DNA of 30,083 bases from JANPII01 sp031424915 (lineage in GTDB: Bacteria; Pseudomonadota; Alphaproteobacteria; Rickettsiales; Midichloriaceae), in NCBI GenBank assembly GCA_031424915.1, contig JANPII010000048.1, positions 1 through 30,083 of the forward strand, in the 5' to 3' direction. Of the stretch, positions 23,395-30,083 are shown one piece after another. A program made the position numbers and the translations under genes. Numbering within the stretch: the first letter of the stretch is position 1; each line of letters begins with the position of its first letter. The notes below the pieces were generated by a model. That model did no database searches. It worked only from the letters and a program-made list of their open reading frames with translations, and was not told the DNA's origin.

Positions 23395-25815
23395 CTATTT
23401 CTTCTCAGGCATTGCCACCACCTTATTACGCCCTCGTCTTTTGGCAAGACGTAGCGCCGCTCTTGCCCGCTCTACCATTAATTCTGGCGTATCTGCTTCT
23501 CGCAAAGTGGTTGCTCCTATACTAACGGTACATTCTACCCTAGTAAGTAATGGATTAATTGGTGTGATATAAAATGGCGCCTGCGCCACATTTTCGCATA
23601 TACGTTTACCTATAATTTTTACTTGCTTCAGATCAGCAGTGGGCAGTATTACAACTATCTTCTCTCCACTATATCTAACATATATATCACTAGCACGTCT
23701 CACACTTCCCCTCAGGCTTTGTGCTACTGCTTGTAGTATTTCATTGCCAGCATCATAGCCATAAATCTTGTTAATTTGCTTGAAACGATCTATATCAATC
23801 ATTATCATAGATAAAGCTTTTTTCCCCTCCACCGCGGTTTGCAACACACCAACTGCATTCATATCAAAGTAGCGCCGAGTATAGAGTTTAGTAAGTCGAT
23901 CAGTAATTGATAGTAAATGTGCTTTGCGGATCAAAATAGCAAGCTCCCTATAATATATATATAGACACAGCAAAGGTAAGGCCAATAAATATAGTACAAG
24001 CATACCCAAAGAAATAGGAGAGGTATGTGCAATCACTTGTAAGCACTTAATTGATATTAGCCCAAAGCTTAAGCCTAATACCGCTGCAAATGATGCACGG
24101 TATAAAGATACTACACATATAGAAATAATAAGATGGCTAATTGCTATGTAGTCACAAGTTCTAAAAGCTAGACTGGACACACTAGCTATCAAAAGCATTG
24201 AAGATAAATCGGCACAATGCCTGAAAACTTTTCCTTCTGTTATATTCAATAGGCAAAGGTATAGACCAAATCCAGATATAATTAAGCATCCTGCGTTAGT
24301 AAAGTCCGCGGTTACCCAGGTTGGAGCAATGTAAAGGTGTATCATAACTCCCACCGTAGACAATACCGCGATCAACATAAAAAACACTTGGTTTATTGGA
24401 GGGACTTTAGTCAGCACTGTAAGTATATCTTTATCTTCAGGGCCCATAATATTCGACCCTATGCTTCCAAGTAACGCTATAGCACTGCCTATTGAACCCA
24501 ACAATAAAGATATAAACCCTAAGCCACCTTCTATATAGCATCCAAGCAATATCCCTATAATTGCTCCTGCTATTGAACGCTTAAAATCAATTAAGTTACA
24601 ATTCCACCCTAAAAAGCCCGCTACAATTGGCATTAAAATAATAGGATCGTGAAAGTTTGCCCCTAGAAGCAATAAAGATAATATATCATCCCCAGACAAA
24701 GCTAAGCATGCTGCCATTACCCCTAATACCAGCGTTACTAGTCTTGCTACCATCACTTCTTCTACATCTGTAAGACTCGGTATTAATCTCTTCACTACCC
24801 CATTTGATATGGCTATAGATGTAGAATTCAGCCAGCAATCAGCCGTTGTCAAGATAGTGGCCACTATACCTATCATCATTGTAGCCATTAAAGCTGTAGG
24901 CAGATCACTGATGATTTTGAGTATACCTAATGTACTTAAAGTAGCATCTCCCGTTGTTGGCAGAAGCAAAACTGCAATTCCAGCAATCAAAAACACTACC
25001 GCAAAATCCACCCCCTTAAGCATTGGGATAACTTTACATGATTCAGATACCAAGCCATTGAATAAGAACCGCTCCATAAAAGGAGCTTTCAAGCCAATAG
25101 GTGTTAATGCATATACTAGCATTCCCATTATTAACAATACTGAATGCCCGTCGTGCGGTATTATCCAAGACTTGCTTTTAGCAATCGAATGAAAGAAATC
25201 AAGAGGCGTAGAAAAAGTAGAGAGCTTTAGCTGACATAATATAATCAACAATAGCAAGAGCGTGGTAATTGCCAGTATCTGCATCATATCACTTAAAGGA
25301 TTAGCCTTTAGGCCTCCTATTGCAGCATACACAATAATTACTCCTGCTCCCAGCGCCACCCCAACAGGCAAAGGTAAGGTGAAAAAATGCTGTACCATAA
25401 ACCCTATGATTAATATTTGGATGGCAACCATACAAATGCTTAAAATCATAGTCACTATAGTAGAGACCCAAAGCCCCAACTCTCCATATATTTTCTCCAT
25501 TACCTGGGGCTGGCTTAGGCATCCATGAAACTTGTGGATATTACTGCATATTACAGCCTTAGTAATATCCCAATTATACAAGCTGACAACTGCCATAATA
25601 GCGCAAATAAGACCAATATTGTTGATTCGCTCAATCAGTCCCAAGGTATTACCTCCCCCTAGGTACGCAGAGTAGATTGTTATAAACAAAACCCCCATAT
25701 TAGTTGCCCGAGAGCCTATGGCAAACTGTTTTAGGGTTTGAATTTTGTTAGCACTTATGAAACCTGTAATTAGACAAATTACTAAGTAAGCTGCGATCAA
25801 TATAAAAGCTATCAT
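23395..25815 (-). CDS. Sodium:solute symporter fused to a degenerate GGDEF domain
   Basis: 806 residues. Residues 1 to about 455 are a sodium:solute symporter (SSS) core of about 13 helices; supporting pieces are GSRATNMGVLFITIYSAYLGGG (34-55), AAIGGLKANPLSDMMQ (164-179), and TTADCWLNSTSIAISN (323-338), which matches the family SSADSxLxxxSS block. Residues about 475-625 add several more helices. Residues 635-806 are a GGDEF-type domain: DRLTKLYTRR (639-648), DIDRFKQIN (674-682), but the active-site loop is SGEKI (716-720) instead of GGDEF, so cyclase activity is unlikely. The inhibitory RxxD is kept as Arg707-Ala-Ser-Asp710 at the exact five-residue distance. I infer a transporter gated by, or reporting through, c-di-GMP binding. 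The transported solute is unknown. The gene is monocistronic, with inverted-repeat elements on both sides (copies 4 and 5). Confidence 0.9.
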   Translation of the reverse strand: MIAFILIAAYLVICLITGFISANKIQTLKQFAIGSRATNMGVLFITIYSAYLGGGNTLGLIERINNIGLICAIMAVVSLYNWDITKAVICSNIHKFHGCLSQPQVMEKIYGELGLWVSTIVTMILSICMVAIQILIIGFMVQHFFTLPLPVGVALGAGVIIVYAAIGGLKANPLSDMMQILAITTLLLLLIILCQLKLSTFSTPLDFFHSIAKSKSWIIPHDGHSVLLIMGMLVYALTPIGLKAPFMERFLFNGLVSESCKVIPMLKGVDFAVVFLIAGIAVLLLPTTGDATLSTLGILKIISDLPTALMATMMIGIVATILTTADCWLNSTSIAISNGVVKRLIPSLTDVEEVMVARLVTLVLGVMAACLALSGDDILSLLLLGANFHDPIILMPIVAGFLGWNCNLIDFKRSIAGAIIGILLGCYIEGGLGFISLLLGSIGSAIALLGSIGSNIMGPEDKDILTVLTKVPPINQVFFMLIAVLSTVGVMIHLYIAPTWVTADFTNAGCLIISGFGLYLCLLNITEGKVFRHCADLSSMLLIASVSSLAFRTCDYIAISHLIISICVVSLYRASFAAVLGLSFGLISIKCLQVIAHTSPISLGMLVLYLLALPLLCLYIYYRELAILIRKAHLLSITDRLTKLYTRRYFDMNAVGVLQTAVEGKKALSMIMIDIDRFKQINKIYGYDAGNEILQAVAQSLRGSVRRASDIYVRYSGEKIVVILPTADLKQVKIIGKRICENVAQAPFYITPINPLLTRVECTVSIGATTLREADTPELMVERARAALRLAKRRGRNKVVAMPEKK

Positions 25816-25854
25816 GATATATACCTTACAAATGCCCTTATCTTTGAGCTGTTA

Positions 25855-26009
25855 TACCAAGTCTAGGAAATAAGTGCACAGCAAGAATTTTTGAGGAATT
25901 TTGGCATATCTTTGAGACGCCTGTATTCAACATACTGGCGCGAAAATGGTAGGTTAAAATTACCAAATAGGCGCCGCTTCAAGTGTATAGTTATTTCCTA
26001 AGTTTGGTA
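25855..26009 (+). mobile_element. MITE-like inverted-repeat element, copy 5
   Basis: 155 bp, TACCAAG to TTTGGTA, flanked by TTA at 25852-25854 and 26010-26012. The left arm has lost about seven bases (CACTTGAAG region), the same loss as in the corresponding arm of copy 4; the right arm is like that of copies 2 and 3. It takes up half of the 314-bp gap 25816-26129; in the remainder I see nothing I can support. It lies upstream of the symporter gene, so it could carry or disturb its promoter. Confidence 0.88.
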
Positions 26010-26129
26010 TTATATGCTGCCAATGTACAGTATGAATGCAAATCAATCAATTATATTCAAAACTCTTTGATATTAAAGTTATGTTATGATAAGGGGATAT
26101 GAATTTAAGAGCTCTAAATATAGGCTAAT

Positions 26130-26576
26130 TTAAGCATGACCAGTATAACTATAGCGTCGAGCATGGTCATCCATATCCTGCTGGATAAGCTTGCGCTCTA
26201 AGTCATTCTGTTGTTGCTGATATTGAGCCAATAGCCAGAGATGCTGCTGCTCCTGCTGGTAATGTTGCTGTAGTTGTAATTGCACCTGGGCTAAAATTTC
26301 TTGATGATGAGCCAAAGCTTGCTGTAATTGATGCTGTCTTGCTTCCATATTTTTTAAGTATGGGGCGTAATCATAAATTGGCATTCCTTGGCTAGAAGTA
26401 CCAGACATTATTATGCTAAACAACAGGTGTTGCTCCTGATTAAGCTCCTTATCCAAATTTTTTATTGCTTCCTCTATATGTGTAATTTGGGTAGTAAGCT
26501 GCGTCTGTTGTGCCAGCAAATGTTGCATTTGTTTGCGTACTATACTAAGTAGCCTTGTTATCAGAACCTGTTGCAT
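26130..26576 (-). CDS. Gln-rich coiled-coil protein, FliJ/YscO-like
   Basis: 148 residues, almost entirely two long helices with heptad character and very high Gln and His content, broken by a loop (SGTSSQGMPIYDYAPYL, 58-74). The size (FliJ is about 147), two-helix hairpin layout, a central Ile-x-x-Tyr-x-x-Tyr-Leu turn, and an ending (LERKLIQQDMDDHARR) like the FliJ/YscO C terminus (xxxxExDExAxRR) suggest the family of stalk proteins that couple an export ATPase to its gate in flagellar and type III systems. That is pattern-based inference; a generic coiled coil is the alternative. It is the last gene of the operon; its start overlaps the upstream secreted-protein gene by 32 bases. Confidence 0.5.
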   Translation of the reverse strand: MQQVLITRLLSIVRKQMQHLLAQQTQLTTQITHIEEAIKNLDKELNQEQHLLFSIIMSGTSSQGMPIYDYAPYLKNMEARQHQLQQALAHHQEILAQVQLQLQQHYQQEQQHLWLLAQYQQQQNDLERKLIQQDMDDHARRYSYTGHA

Positions 26577-27828
26577 TCATTTGATCTTTAGTTGATTCGC
26601 TTTCTATAGGTAAGTCAGATTGGTTAATATTTTGCATACCTGATGTTCTGCCTTCGCTTATATGCATTTGTTGTATAACAAAAGTCTGATTAGTTTGTAA
26701 GGCGAAGGTAATTGAACTGGCCATTTCACTCAATATGGTCACTTCTATAGGATAATCTTTAATTTGGTAATGACTGGCATCAATTTGTATAGCCTTTCCT
26801 TTCCAACCTGGCGCCATATTATCCAAATTGCTAACTATCCATCTAAAATATACCCTACCAGGCTGTACCCCTAAAATATCGAGATTCATACGAGGCCTGC
26901 TACCTCTTACTCTACTATCATTTAGCCATACTACCCATTTATCTTCAGCTAGATGCAGCACGGAATTAAGATACAGGATATAACTATCATAGAGTGAACC
27001 GCCACGTTTCCTTGCACCATGACTTTTGGCCTCATAGCGTTGCACAGCCTCCAAAAGTGATTGAAGCTCCTGCTCACGGAATGCTACGGAACGTAATGTT
27101 GTATTGATGTGTGGTGATATAGATGCCACACCTAGAGTAGTTGCTCCTGCTTTAAGCTGCTGATTGCCTATGCCGTAGGATGCTGGTGAAGCTAAAGGAT
27201 CGCTTGAAGTAGATACTGGCGGCTGTTGGGTAGAAGGCACAACAACATTGACGTTGGGGGCGAAAATATTGGCGTTACCCGTTGGCATGTCCATAGTTAT
27301 AATATTACGGATATCTTGGTCAAGAGCAGTAGCACAGTAAGTGGCATATATCTTCTTTACCGCTTCTGTTCTAGCTGCTTCTGGTGAAGAGTTAGTTTGT
27401 AACCCAGAGTAATACCCATCTAGTATCTTGCCTATACTAACTAACTCACTAGCTGGAAAGGAGCAATTCACTCCACCTAAGGTGGGGCTACGCTCTAAAT
27501 ATTGGCATTCCCCCGTCTGGTTAAAACCCACAATTTTGCGATATACATTCCCAAAAGGCGTAGTAGCCTGGCATAATGCAGCACGACATTGATCAAGCAG
27601 TAAAGGCACTTCAGCACACGGAGAGGCTGCTAAAGTACGCAAGTCCACGCGCTCTTTTTGAGAAAAGTTAAAATCGCCCTGCTCTTCCTCATTTCCCATG
27701 CTTGGCACTGTAACATAGCTGTTATCATTATCCTCATAAGGAATGCCTGCTGCTTCTTTTATATCCGCCAGGACTGCTGTAGGATACAGCAGATATAATA
27801 TTTCAATTATTACAATTGCTTTTCTCAT
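26545..27828 (-). CDS. Secreted cysteine-containing protein of the pilus/secretion-like operon
   Basis: 427 residues, not recognised. An N-terminal signal peptide (MRKAIVIIEILYLLYPTAVLA, cut before Asp22) sends it to the periplasm. Residues about 70-190 contain a cluster of six Cys (in SPCAEVPLLLDQCRAALCQ, GECQYL, VNCSFP and ATYCAT), probably disulfide-bonded. Then comes a Pro, Asn and Ser-rich linker (NVNVVVPSTQQPP) and a C-terminal half of likely beta strands with one helical part. There is no transmembrane helix beyond the signal. The start is one base before the stop of the upstream PilO-like gene, so they are cotranscribed. By position it might be a periplasmic PilP-like or pilotin-like partner, but I see no sequence motif that shows it. 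Confidence 0.8.
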   Translation of the reverse strand: MRKAIVIIEILYLLYPTAVLADIKEAAGIPYEDNDNSYVTVPSMGNEEEQGDFNFSQKERVDLRTLAASPCAEVPLLLDQCRAALCQATTPFGNVYRKIVGFNQTGECQYLERSPTLGGVNCSFPASELVSIGKILDGYYSGLQTNSSPEAARTEAVKKIYATYCATALDQDIRNIITMDMPTGNANIFAPNVNVVVPSTQQPPVSTSSDPLASPASYGIGNQQLKAGATTLGVASISPHINTTLRSVAFREQELQSLLEAVQRYEAKSHGARKRGGSLYDSYILYLNSVLHLAEDKWVVWLNDSRVRGSRPRMNLDILGVQPGRVYFRWIVSNLDNMAPGWKGKAIQIDASHYQIKDYPIEVTILSEMASSITFALQTNQTFVIQQMHISEGRTSGMQNINQSDLPIESESTKDQMNATGSDNKAT

Positions 27829-27829
27829 G

Positions 27830-28459
27830 TTACTGCCCCTCTTGCTGAATCGCCTTAACTTTCTGCCAAATCAGCTCCATTTTAGCCTGTACTAAATCTC
27901 GATAGCCACCTTCAGCAATTGCCTTTAGGATTTCCGGAGTAATACTTTGAGAGCTGGACATTTCGATATTTTTAATCTGTATGTATCCAGGCAACGAATT
28001 AGAGAGTCCGTCAATAAAAGCAAAAATTGCTTCGTCAGTGTATGCGCTACAATTCATGGTAATCTCGCTGTACTCCACCCTAATACCTTTGGCATCTACA
28101 TAATCTGTGCGAGCAACCGGATTGGAAACACTAACATTTAGTTTATTAATCTGATTAGCAACACGTAAATTTTCAATAATTTGCTTAGCCTGCTCTATCT
28201 GTAAGCCGTCTGTAGCTAAGCCTTGACTACCTACCTTACTCCACATCTCATATGCATTGCGCGTTATCATTATGTCATCTTGCAAGAGCTTCATATCCTT
28301 TTCTAAGACTTGCACATTTTTCTGCCCCCGATGCACCCTTTCTTCTAGGATAATGCAGTACAAGCCAATAACTAGCCATAAGAGTAGAACTATACCCAAT
28401 ATAGACAATGGAATTGTAGCCTTGGCTCGTAAGTATTTTTGATAAGATATTACGTGCAT
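27830..28459 (-). CDS. PilO/GspM-like inner-membrane protein
   Basis: 209 residues: a short cytoplasmic N terminus, one membrane helix (about 15-36), a coiled coil (about 38-70, EERVHRGQKNVQVLEKDMK), then an alpha/beta C-terminal domain. The C domain has an EYSEITMNCSAYTDEAIFAFIDGL helix and an LPGYIQIKNIEM strand, typical of the ferredoxin-like domain of PilO and GspM (inner-membrane platform proteins of type IV pili and type II secretion). The family call is from architecture and these patterns, not from a precise signature. It is separated by two bases from the upstream PilM/N-like gene and one base from the downstream gene. Confidence 0.65.
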   Translation of the reverse strand: MHVISYQKYLRAKATIPLSILGIVLLLWLVIGLYCIILEERVHRGQKNVQVLEKDMKLLQDDIMITRNAYEMWSKVGSQGLATDGLQIEQAKQIIENLRVANQINKLNVSVSNPVARTDYVDAKGIRVEYSEITMNCSAYTDEAIFAFIDGLSNSLPGYIQIKNIEMSSSQSITPEILKAIAEGGYRDLVQAKMELIWQKVKAIQQEGQ

Positions 28460-28461
28460 AA

Positions 28462-30081
28462 TTACCCCTCTGCCGGTTTGGCTTGGTTACTTTTTTTTAT
28501 CATTACTCCCACCATTACTTCATCCGGTATTTTATCTAGTGAAAAGTTAGAGGGCAGTGGCTCCATGCTTATAGCATAATTTGGCAAGGCTTTTTTGAGT
28601 GCACCACCAAATGAGGTATATCTTGCCACTAAATCCTCATATTTCCCCTGTTTATTACTAAATAGTAGCGATACCTTAGCCTGCACATCAGCATTTTGTA
28701 ATGCAGAATCACTCTCACTAGTAACGGGGGCCGTAGGCTTTTTAGCATCTCCCTCAGCTTTATTATAAGTCAGACCAGGAGCATCATACATCCAGGTAAA
28801 ATTACGTATCCTAGTATTGATAGGATCAATGTTAGCAATACTGGAGATGAGCTGTAATGGATTTAAGTTATAATTGTTAAGCTTTTGATAGACTGACACT
28901 ATATTTTTAATTTCTTCAACATTTATATCGCTCCCGAATTTTGCCTGTTCAGCAGCTTGCGCGATTTTATATTGCTCCAAATCCGCTAATAACACCGTCT
29001 GCTGTTTATCATATGCAATTGCTTGATTCTTAAGGTCATAACCTGTCTTAACAGACATACCAGCCCAAAGTAACAGCAATGGTATTGCTATTTTAATTGT
29101 CATAACAAAGCAATGTATACCTTGATACATAAAATATGCTTGCCGTATCTCTTGAGTATGTACTGGGGCTAATCTTTTATTCCGCATAGCTAGTATAGAA
29201 AGAACCAATGGTTCAGCAAAACGATCTTGCTCTTTAGCGACATTCCCAGGTAAGCCAAGTATTTGCGTTAGCTCATAAGGAGAATACATAGAAATTCTAT
29301 GGGCATAGATCTTATCAGCACGAATATTTTTCTTAATATCTTCTGCAACAATCATATACACATTCACTTCATCGTCTGCTTGCAAAGAAAGACGCCTTAA
29401 ATATTCTATAGAGTTGTTAAGTTCCTGCTCAATATTACCAGCCACCACATCTGGGTTAGGATCCATAATATTGTTCAGCAGACGGGTAAAAATAACACGG
29501 CCATTTTGATATACAGCTTGACGTACACCCCCGCTTTTATTACTCATCAATAGAATATCCCACCGCTCTCGTCCTTTGTTCGTAAGTTTAGGCGTCAAGT
29601 ACTCTTTTATATTTGCTAGCGCCAGACTCACACTGTTAGACAAGTTACCAAATGTACCTAAATTAGCGATAGCAGCTTTCTGTAAATTTGCAGCTACGCC
29701 ATGGCGAATTGTATATAGTACGTTGTGTGCTTCAACAGGCAAGAAGTATAGGGCTACAATCACATTATCTAGTGGCATTAGATAATCAATCCAACTGGAA
29801 ATAGGAGGCTCATACGCCGCTGAGATAAAGGTATATATCCAATCATGACGACCAGTAGGCATGCGACCAATCTGCAAAGCAACCTTTAGATGCGAGGAAG
29901 GAGTTTCTTTTTCTAAACGCTTTTTAGCTAGCCCAACAATGCTAAAGCGGTCTACCGCAGGCAGAGTACGCTGTAAATAGCTCTGATCCAACACATCTAT
30001 ATATATTTCAATTGGCGCCTGTGTGTCTTGTTGTAACAATTTAGCTAACTCTTCCACATTCTTGTCTTCAACGCTACGCAT
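28462..30081 (-). CDS. PilM/PilN- or GspL-like platform protein (possibly 5'-truncated)
   Basis: 539 residues, running to within two bases of the window edge, so the true start may lie outside. Residues about 20-300 look like the cytoplasmic actin-like part of PilM or GspL: early strands IEIYIDVLDQ, a LPAVDRFSIVGLAKKRL segment where GspL and PilM bear the LP...R.. motif, and a later NKSGGVRQAVYQNGRVIFTR (181-200) recalling the PilM ILxxGxxTRxxGxxxFTR region. One membrane helix (about 326-344) is followed by a coiled coil (about 345-395) and a periplasmic alpha/beta domain, the PilN layout. So one protein seems to combine the PilM and PilN roles, as GspL does. The family identity is inference; I see no signature that is conclusive. 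Confidence 0.6.
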   Translation of the reverse strand: MRSVEDKNVEELAKLLQQDTQAPIEIYIDVLDQSYLQRTLPAVDRFSIVGLAKKRLEKETPSSHLKVALQIGRMPTGRHDWIYTFISAAYEPPISSWIDYLMPLDNVIVALYFLPVEAHNVLYTIRHGVAANLQKAAIANLGTFGNLSNSVSLALANIKEYLTPKLTNKGRERWDILLMSNKSGGVRQAVYQNGRVIFTRLLNNIMDPNPDVVAGNIEQELNNSIEYLRRLSLQADDEVNVYMIVAEDIKKNIRADKIYAHRISMYSPYELTQILGLPGNVAKEQDRFAEPLVLSILAMRNKRLAPVHTQEIRQAYFMYQGIHCFVMTIKIAIPLLLLWAGMSVKTGYDLKNQAIAYDKQQTVLLADLEQYKIAQAAEQAKFGSDINVEEIKNIVSVYQKLNNYNLNPLQLISSIANIDPINTRIRNFTWMYDAPGLTYNKAEGDAKKPTAPVTSESDSALQNADVQAKVSLLFSNKQGKYEDLVARYTSFGGALKKALPNYAISMEPLPSNFSLDKIPDEVMVGVMIKKSNQAKPAEG

Positions 30082-30083
30082 GA

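Noticed and set aside
1093..26009. CRISPR array or REP sequences as an explanation for the repeats
   Set aside because: The copies are dispersed, about 150-160 bp long, and have long inverted arms and target duplications; there are no spacers.
26099..26128. A nine-codon frame with purines upstream (possible leader peptide)
   Set aside because: It points toward the 3' end of a minus-strand gene, with no plus-strand gene for it to regulate.
1..30083. tRNA or rRNA genes
   Set aside because: I looked for T-arm sequences and CCA-like ends and saw no cloverleaf; a tRNA scan would be decisive.

Overview
The window reads as a chromosomal segment of an alphaproteobacterium with an AT-rich genome (about 40% GC by eye), most likely a host-associated lineage such as Rickettsiales or Holosporales. 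The main evidence is the alphaproteobacterial block mnmE, mnmG, rsmG, parA, parB, together with a DciA-type DUF721 protein, a UbiK/BMFP protein, Lgt, HslU, Ffh and BamE. The species assignment is inference. Two perfect parS sites (9364-9377 and 23275-23288) flank most of the housekeeping genes, so the region probably lies near the chromosome origin, although no origin is visible here.

Layout. 1-1684 is accessory DNA: a terminator, a small four-helix membrane protein that looks like a Bacteroidota family, an unrecognised 106-residue protein, a remnant of a Phd-type antitoxin and a pair of GC-rich hairpins. 1685-5692 carries gatA, a membrane diguanylate cyclase and an APH-fold phosphotransferase. 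5984-12513 holds the tRNA-modification and chromosome-partition block followed by a MurU-like nucleotidyltransferase. 12774-16646 carries hslU, mraY and murD, away from their usual partners hslV and the rest of the dcw cluster. 16652-17822 (minus strand) holds DciA-like and UbiK-like genes, the latter with a repetitive C-terminal tail. 17872-20942 holds lgt, a DMT permease and a MATE exporter. 21190-23114 is ffh, a 44-residue basic small protein and bamE. 23395-25815 is a sodium:solute symporter fused to a degenerate GGDEF domain. 26130-30081 is a tight minus-strand operon that looks like the inner-membrane platform of a type IV pilus or type II secretion-like machine (PilM/N-like, PilO-like, a secreted cysteine-containing protein and a FliJ-like coiled coil). 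It continues off the right edge.

The most distinctive structure is a family of five 150-161 bp non-coding inverted-repeat elements at 1093, 4542, 5731, 23115 and 25855. Each begins TACCA, ends TGGTA and is flanked by a 3-bp direct repeat, TTA or TAA. They are MITE-like. Two copies sit exactly at the TAA stop codon of the preceding gene, so that the target duplication recreates the stop.

Functional threads: c-di-GMP signalling (one probably active, feedback-inhibited cyclase at 3378 and one probable receptor fused to a transporter at 23395), envelope building (mraY, murD, lgt, bamE, MurU-like), chromosome maintenance (parABS, DciA) and a surface or secretion machine of uncertain type at the right end.
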